From the NCBI GenBank assembly GCA_015999985.1, contig JAECRA010000020.1, forward strand, positions 1 to 64,000: 64,000 nucleotides of DNA, given 5' to 3'. The position numbers were made by a program, and so were the translations under genes. The stretch comes from Comamonadaceae bacterium (lineage in GTDB: Bacteria > Pseudomonadota > Gammaproteobacteria > Burkholderiales > Burkholderiaceae_C). Numbering within the stretch: the stretch's first letter is position 1; each line of letters opens with the position of its first letter. Below, piece by piece: positions 59,770 to 64,000 of this stretch. The notes under the pieces are model-generated. The model made no database searches and was not told the origin of the DNA. It saw only the letters and a list, made by a program, of their open reading frames with translations.

Positions 59770-60582
59770 ATGCCTGAGCTACCCGAGGTCGAAGTAACCC
59801 GCCGCAGCTTCGCAGAACGAATCCGCGGAGCGCGAATACTGTCGGCCACGATGGGTAAACCCCTTCGTTGGCCGTTGGGGGTGGATCCCCAGGAGCTTGC
59901 AGGCCTCACGGTGCATGAGGTCGGCCGCCGGGGAAAATACCTGCTTTTGGAGCTGGATCAGGGCGTTTTGCTGGTTCATTTAGGAATGTCCGGCAGTCTG
60001 GCGTTCTCTCCGTATCCAGGCTCGCCCGGATCGCACGATCATTTTGATCTGGTGACAACCGCTGGCACGCTGCGCCTGCATGATCCGCGCCGTTTTGGCG
60101 CCGTGGTGTGGGCGGAGAGTCAGCACGTCGATCCTGCGCGAAAGCTGCTGTCTGGGCTGGGGGTGGAGCCTTTGGGTGAAGAGTTTGATGCCGCACGCTT
60201 TCACGCCGGGCTCAAGACCAGGCGAGCGCCCATCAAACAAGTGCTTCTGGCAGGGGACGTGGTGGTCGGCGTGGGCAATATTTACGCCTCCGAGGCGCTT
60301 TTTCTGGCGGGTATTCGCCCCACGGTGCGGGCTAGTCGCTTGTCCCGGATTCGCTCAGATCGCCTGCACGCGGCCATCCGCCAGGTGCTGGCGCGCGCGG
60401 TGGAGCGCGGTGGCAGTACCTTGCGCGATTTTTCCAGCGCTACCGGCGATACAGGCCATTTTCAACTCGAAGCGGCGGTCTACGGCCGGGCAGCGCAGCC
60501 CTGCCATGTATGCGGATCGCCCATCCGGATGATTCGCCAAGGGCAGCGTTCTACGTTTTTCTGCCCTACTTGCCAGGCGTGA
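59770..60582 (+). CDS. mutM: Formamidopyrimidine-DNA glycosylase
   Basis: This 270-residue enzyme excises 8-oxoguanine. The start is fixed by the [10 protein letters not shown]-terminus, where P2 is the catalytic nucleophile and E3 assists; a TTG two codons upstream is not used. Other landmarks are [15 protein letters not shown], the [11 protein letters not shown] helix near residue 167 and the C-terminal zinc finger CHVCGSPI ... FFCPTCQA. It is divergent from the TPR gene across 39 bp. Confidence 0.97.
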   Translation: MPELPEVEVTRRSFAERIRGARILSATMGKPLRWPLGVDPQELAGLTVHEVGRRGKYLLLELDQGVLLVHLGMSGSLAFSPYPGSPGSHDHFDLVTTAGTLRLHDPRRFGAVVWAESQHVDPARKLLSGLGVEPLGEEFDAARFHAGLKTRRAPIKQVLLAGDVVVGVGNIYASEALFLAGIRPTVRASRLSRIRSDRLHAAIRQVLARAVERGGSTLRDFSSATGDTGHFQLEAAVYGRAAQPCHVCGSPIRMIRQGQRSTFFCPTCQA

Positions 60583-60801
60583 CATTGACCAATTCTGAAG
60601 CAGTTTCACCGTGAAGTGCTCAGCAAGAGCATGTTCAAAAGCTATACGGCGGTGCACATATGCCGTTGCAGATGGAGGGCAAAGTGCGCCGACAGCCAAG
60701 AGCTGGGCAATTGGTAACGGTCTTGGCCGTTAGCTTGGCTATCAGGTTTGCAAGGGTTGGGCGCAACGCGACAGCTGAGGTGAACACGCCCTGATTGGCC
60801 A

Positions 60802-61050
60802 CTATTTTGAACTTTCCTGCGCATCTGTCTTCCACAGGCCACGGATATTCATCGCTGCCAAGCAGATCTGTAGCGCGATCAGCGCGAGCGCATTTGATTT
60901 CAGACCCCACGCCACCCAGAGCACATTGCTGGTGAGGAATACCCAGAATCCCAAATTGCGGCGAGCGGGTGCGTTTGAACCCACTAACCATGCCGCGAGT
61001 ACAGAGGCGGCGAACGCAGGCCACTGTGCGAATTCGATCCACTCGCTCAT
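60802..61050 (-). CDS. Small membrane protein, SemiSWEET/PnuC-like in outline
   Basis: This 82-residue protein starts MSEWIEFAQWPAFAASVLAAW and contains three hydrophobic segments (AAFAASVLAAWLVG, RNLGFWVFLTSNVLWVAWG, and LALIALQICLAAMNIRG). The RNLGFW and NVLWVAWG segments are conserved in a family annotated as small membrane or transporter-like proteins. The start at 61050 has an AGGGA site upstream. Longer upstream reading is not credible. Nothing is visible in 60583-60801. Function unknown. Confidence 0.7.
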   Translation of the reverse strand: MSEWIEFAQWPAFAASVLAAWLVGSNAPARRNLGFWVFLTSNVLWVAWGLKSNALALIALQICLAAMNIRGLWKTDAQESSK

Positions 61051-61291
61051 AGACAGTCCCTGAAGAAGCAATTTAAAACGAAAGGCGGAAATTGGATGGT
61101 CACGGAAGTCGCCCCTGTAGGTTGGTGCGATAAATTTATTGTTAATACACCCTAACCATGAGTCCCCGCGAATCGTGTAAGACAGCTTCCGAATGCGATG
61201 TCCATAGTTGCTTATTTTTCGACCTACGGCAGGAAGCGATGGAAGTCGCGTGGCGGTCGCTCTAAATCGTCGGAAACTGTCGGGCCCTACG

Positions 61292-62083
61292 ATGACCCTC
61301 TCAAAGCCTCCCATTAGACGAAAGCCGCACCGCGCCCACGCTTGCGCACCAATTCTGATCGGCACCGCCGGTTGGGGGCTTCCGAGTGCGAGCCAGCATC
61401 GCTTTGCGACATCAGCTCCCACAGGAACACATCTGGAGCGGTATTCGCAGCACCTGCCCGCCGTTGAAATCAATTCATCGTTCTATCGGTCACACCAGCG
61501 CGTCACGTACGAGCGCTGGGCTGCTGCCACGCCTTCCGATTTTCGGTTTTGCGTCAAGTTGCCGCGTAGCGTGACGCACTCGGCGCGGCTCAAGAATGCC
61601 GATCCCTTGCTACAGGTATTCCTGCACGAGGTCGGAGGCTTGGGCTCTCGCCTGGGCTGCCTACTGGTCCAATTGCCGCCCAGCCTGGCGTTCGAGCTAT
61701 CGGTGGTCGAGCCGTTCCTGCGCAGCCTGCGGTGTTTGCATGGTGGGGGAGGCGTTGCAGTGGAGCCGCGCCACGCTAGTTGGTTCACACCAGAAGTGGA
61801 CGTGCTGCTGGCCCATTGGCGAATCGCTCGCGTTTTAGCTGACCCTGTGTTGCATGACGCGGGGAGGGCCCCCGGTGGCTGGCCCGGGCTGGTCTATTGC
61901 CGGCTGCACGGATCGCCGCGTGTGTACTACTCAGCCTATGACGCTGTGTTGATCGACGAGCTTGCTGCAAGGCTGCAATTAGCCACTTCCCAGGCGAGCA
62001 GCATCTGGTGCATGTTTGACAACACGGCGAGCGGCGCGGCTACAGATAACGCGCTTGATCTCCTGAAAGCGTTGCGCGCATAA
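61292..62083 (+). CDS. DUF72 family protein (YecE-like)
   Basis: This 263-residue TIM-barrel protein has ILIGTAGWGLP near residue 20, LPAVEINSSFYRSHQRVTYERWAAATP, FRFCVKLPRSVTHSARL and WCMFDNTASGAATDNAL at the C-terminal end, which together define DUF72. Function is unknown; related proteins are linked to nucleotide or tRNA processing only by context. I start at the ATG at 61292; the longer frame is not family-like. The 240 bp upstream hold no gene. Confidence 0.85.
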   Translation: MTLSKPPIRRKPHRAHACAPILIGTAGWGLPSASQHRFATSAPTGTHLERYSQHLPAVEINSSFYRSHQRVTYERWAAATPSDFRFCVKLPRSVTHSARLKNADPLLQVFLHEVGGLGSRLGCLLVQLPPSLAFELSVVEPFLRSLRCLHGGGGVAVEPRHASWFTPEVDVLLAHWRIARVLADPVLHDAGRAPGGWPGLVYCRLHGSPRVYYSAYDAVLIDELAARLQLATSQASSIWCMFDNTASGAATDNALDLLKALRA

Positions 62084-62326
62084 GTTTTTACTCTCGTCCC
62101 CTGGTGCACCGCGATAGCCGTATCCGTAGCGGCGCAAGGAATTCGCGGGCTATTCGCGGGGCCAATGAGCCTTGACTTCACCATCAACTCGAAGTTTTGT
62201 GTGCCTGGATAGGCGATAAACACGTTCCAAGTCCTAATTGTTCACATTTGACCGCGCCAAAGCTCATATATGAAGTGTTACAGATAACTTCGCGGTGTAA
62301 TATGAACCGCAAAACGAGGGGTCGCG
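62084..62326. promoter_or_regulatory. Leader of the dynamin-like gene
   Basis: About 240 bp between the DUF72 stop and the dynamin-like start, AT-richer near 62225-62310. A mini-ORF ATG at 62302 (13 codons) overlaps the start region in a different frame. I see no clear -10/-35 pair or hairpin. Confidence 0.35.
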
Positions 62327-64000
62327 GTGACTGGCTTTAACGAACAGTTTGATCGGTATGGTGCCTGGCGCAAGGAGGCAGCACTGCGCCTGAAGAATTT
62401 GACTGAATGGCTGGAAGAAGCAGAGCTTCTGGATTCCAGTTCCCGGGAGCGTGTGCAAGGGCTTTCCGAGCAGCTGCGATCTGACAAGGTCATGGTGGCC
62501 TTTGTAGCTGAGTTCTCGCGTGGCAAGTCCGAACTGATCAACGCTGTGTTCTTCCCAGGCTATGGTCGCCGCATCATGCCTGCCAGAGCAGGCCGCACGA
62601 CCATGTGCCCGACAGAGCTGGGCTATGACCCCCATTTGGCTCCTTGCCTGCGTTTGCTCCCCATTGAAACCCGTTTGCGGCCGCAGTCGCTGCGCGAATG
62701 GCGCATGCTGTCCGAACAGTGGTCCCATATTGATCTGGATATGAGCGATTCAGAGCAACTGGCGGCTGCGATGGAGAAAGTGTCGGAGACCATTCCGGTC
62801 AGCAAGGAAATGGCGAGTGCGCTGGGTTTTTGGCATCAGGAGAGGCAGCAGGACAATCCTTTTGTTGACGCTGATGGAATGGTGAGCATTCCTCGCTGGC
62901 GCCACGCGCTGGTGAATATGGTGCATCCGCTGCTTAAACAGGGGCTTGTTGTACTGGATACGCCTGGCCTCAACGCTATTGGTGCAGAGCCCGAACTGAC
63001 CGTCAATCTGATTCCGCAAGCTCAAGCTGTGGTGTTCATTCTTGCGGCAGATACCGGGGTGACCAAATCCGACCTCACCATATGGCGAGAACATCTGGCG
63101 CCGGCGGACGACGGCCCTGGGATGCGCTTTGCCTTGCTGAACAAGATAGACACTCTGTGGGATGGCCTCAGTTCTCCACGCGAGGTCGAAGCGCAGATCG
63201 AACAGCAGCGTCAGCAGGCTGCTCAGATTCTTGAGATGGAGCCTTCAGCTGTGCAGGCCTTGTCCGCGCAGAAAGGCTTGCTGGCCAAGGTGAGAGGCGA
63301 CTATGCACTGCTGCAGCAAAGCCGTCTACCTGACTTTGAGCAGGTACTCGGGCGTGACATGCTGGGCTCACGTCAGCGTTTGCTCGACGGCGCTATTTTG
63401 AAAGGCGTGAATGAGCTTCAGGCGCAAGCACAACGCACGCTTGGGGTTCGTAGGCGTGAGCTGTTCGAGCAGATGCAGGAACTGAGAGGCTTGCGCGGCA
63501 AGAACCGAACCGTGATCCGGCAGATGCGCTTGCGTGTGGAGCAGGAAAAAGCCGAGTTCGACCGCGGCGCGGCCAACGTTATGGCGGTGCGTTCTGTGCA
63601 TACCAAGCTACTTCGTGATGTGTTCAAGCTGCTTGGCAGCACATCTACCAAGGGGCAACTGGTACCTTTGACGGCGGTGCTCCGCGAGCCTGGCATGAAG
63701 CTTGGCGTAAAGAGAGCCTATGGCGAGGCGTTTGTCAATCTGCATGGCGTGATCAGGCAGGCGCGCGCTCTCGAAGCAGAAATCGAGTCGATGCTCGCGG
63801 TGGCGTTTCGCCAGCTCAATGCCGATTACGGTTTCGCATTGCAGCTTCAGGCCGTACCTGAGCTTGAGCGTTTTGAAACTGATCTGAAAGTAGTGGAGCG
63901 CAGCCACCTGCATTATCTGGGCCTGGGCAACATGATTCAGCTTTCGCGCCCGGAATTTGCTGAGAGATTGGCGCGCGCTTTATTTGCGCGCGTGCGTTCC
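62327..64000 (+). CDS. Dynamin-like large GTPase (partial, runs off the window)
   Basis: At least 558 residues, still open at the right edge. The start is a GTG with AGGGG (62317-62321) five bases upstream; the nearest ATG is out of frame. The GTPase domain has G1 AEFSRGKSELINA (GKS at 66-68), a threonine-containing G2 candidate GRTTMCPTEL near 90-98, G3 DTPGLNA at 211, and G4 NKID at 272-275. Beyond about residue 330 the protein is largely helical, with a coiled-coil-like stretch. Bacterial dynamin-like proteins remodel or protect membranes. The neighbours do not show a partner dynamin, so it may act alone. Confidence 0.88.
   Translation, partial: MTGFNEQFDRYGAWRKEAALRLKNLTEWLEEAELLDSSSRERVQGLSEQLRSDKVMVAFVAEFSRGKSELINAVFFPGYGRRIMPARAGRTTMCPTELGYDPHLAPCLRLLPIETRLRPQSLREWRMLSEQWSHIDLDMSDSEQLAAAMEKVSETIPVSKEMASALGFWHQERQQDNPFVDADGMVSIPRWRHALVNMVHPLLKQGLVVLDTPGLNAIGAEPELTVNLIPQAQAVVFILAADTGVTKSDLTIWREHLAPADDGPGMRFALLNKIDTLWDGLSSPREVEAQIEQQRQQAAQILEMEPSAVQALSAQKGLLAKVRGDYALLQQSRLPDFEQVLGRDMLGSRQRLLDGAILKGVNELQAQAQRTLGVRRRELFEQMQELRGLRGKNRTVIRQMRLRVEQEKAEFDRGAANVMAVRSVHTKLLRDVFKLLGSTSTKGQLVPLTAVLREPGMKLGVKRAYGEAFVNLHGVIRQARALEAEIESMLAVAFRQLNADYGFALQLQAVPELERFETDLKVVERSHLHYLGLGNMIQLSRPEFAERLARALFARVRS

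Overview
The window is chromosomal DNA from a GC-rich betaproteobacterium, most likely a member of Burkholderiales close to Comamonadaceae. Three things point there: the block mutM / TPR-lolB-ispE / tRNA-Gln / prs-rplY / pth, a Bug-type (TctC) solute receptor gene, and several dispersed palindromic repeats of the kind common in that family. Genus and species cannot be fixed from the sequence alone. Almost all of it is ordinary, densely packed chromosome. I see no phage, transposase, plasmid origin, rRNA or CRISPR array.

Layout. 0-6.5 kb: a cytoplasmic molybdopterin oxidoreductase operon of SoeABC (sulfite dehydrogenase) type, a divergent LysR regulator and an AhpD-like peroxidase. 6.6-10.6 kb: ketone-body/PHB metabolism (scoA, scoB, bdhA), yaaA and a 2OG-Fe(II) oxygenase. 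10.6-11.2 kb: a gene-free patch of dispersed repeats. 11.2-16.6 kb: hydrolase-queF pair, enoyl-CoA hydratase, dinB, fumarylacetoacetase. 16.6-19.1 kb: a gene-poor stretch with a poly-cysteine mini-ORF and stacked hairpins, then an RGG-tailed DEAD-box helicase. 19.2-22.9 kb: FAD amine oxidase and a hipB-hipA-GNAT operon with a candidate operator. 22.9-26.9 kb: FAD-linked dehydrogenase, DUF2069, YihY, a small unknown protein. 27.2-31.7 kb: LysR / gamma-glutamyltransferase / Bug receptor / GAF protein. 31.8-37.9 kb: hydrolase, metY, CBS protein, aroC, and a convergent histidine kinase and response regulator. 38-41.7 kb: trpS with a C-terminal extension, a site-2-type protease, YciO and a PHP phosphatase. 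41.8-48.8 kb: an amidase plus a full oligopeptide-type ABC transporter, interrupted by an array of degenerate repeats. 49-64 kb: ferredoxin, pth, a 4.5 kb AraC/M24/SMP-30/ABC insert, rplY, prs, tRNA-Gln, ispE, lolB, TPR protein, mutM, small membrane protein, DUF72 protein, and a dynamin-like GTPase that runs off the right edge.

How the genes fit together. SoeABC would pass electrons from sulfite to the quinone pool. ScoAB and BdhA interconvert acetoacetate and 3-hydroxybutyrate; fumarylacetoacetase also yields acetoacetate, so these loci are metabolically linked though not adjacent. LolB/IspE/Prs/RplY/Pth/MutM are housekeeping genes. The gamma-glutamyltransferase, Bug receptor and GAF genes form one tight transcription unit, probably for uptake or use of a gamma-glutamyl or carboxylate compound. 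The amidase and Dpp/Opp-like transporter probably import and hydrolyse an amide or peptide.

The best leads for something undescribed are the poly-Cys leader ORF with its hairpins (16.67-17.05 kb), the hipBA-GNAT operon with a widely spaced perfect inverted repeat, the repeat family that abuts stop codons and folds into three hairpins, and the island between pth and rplY.
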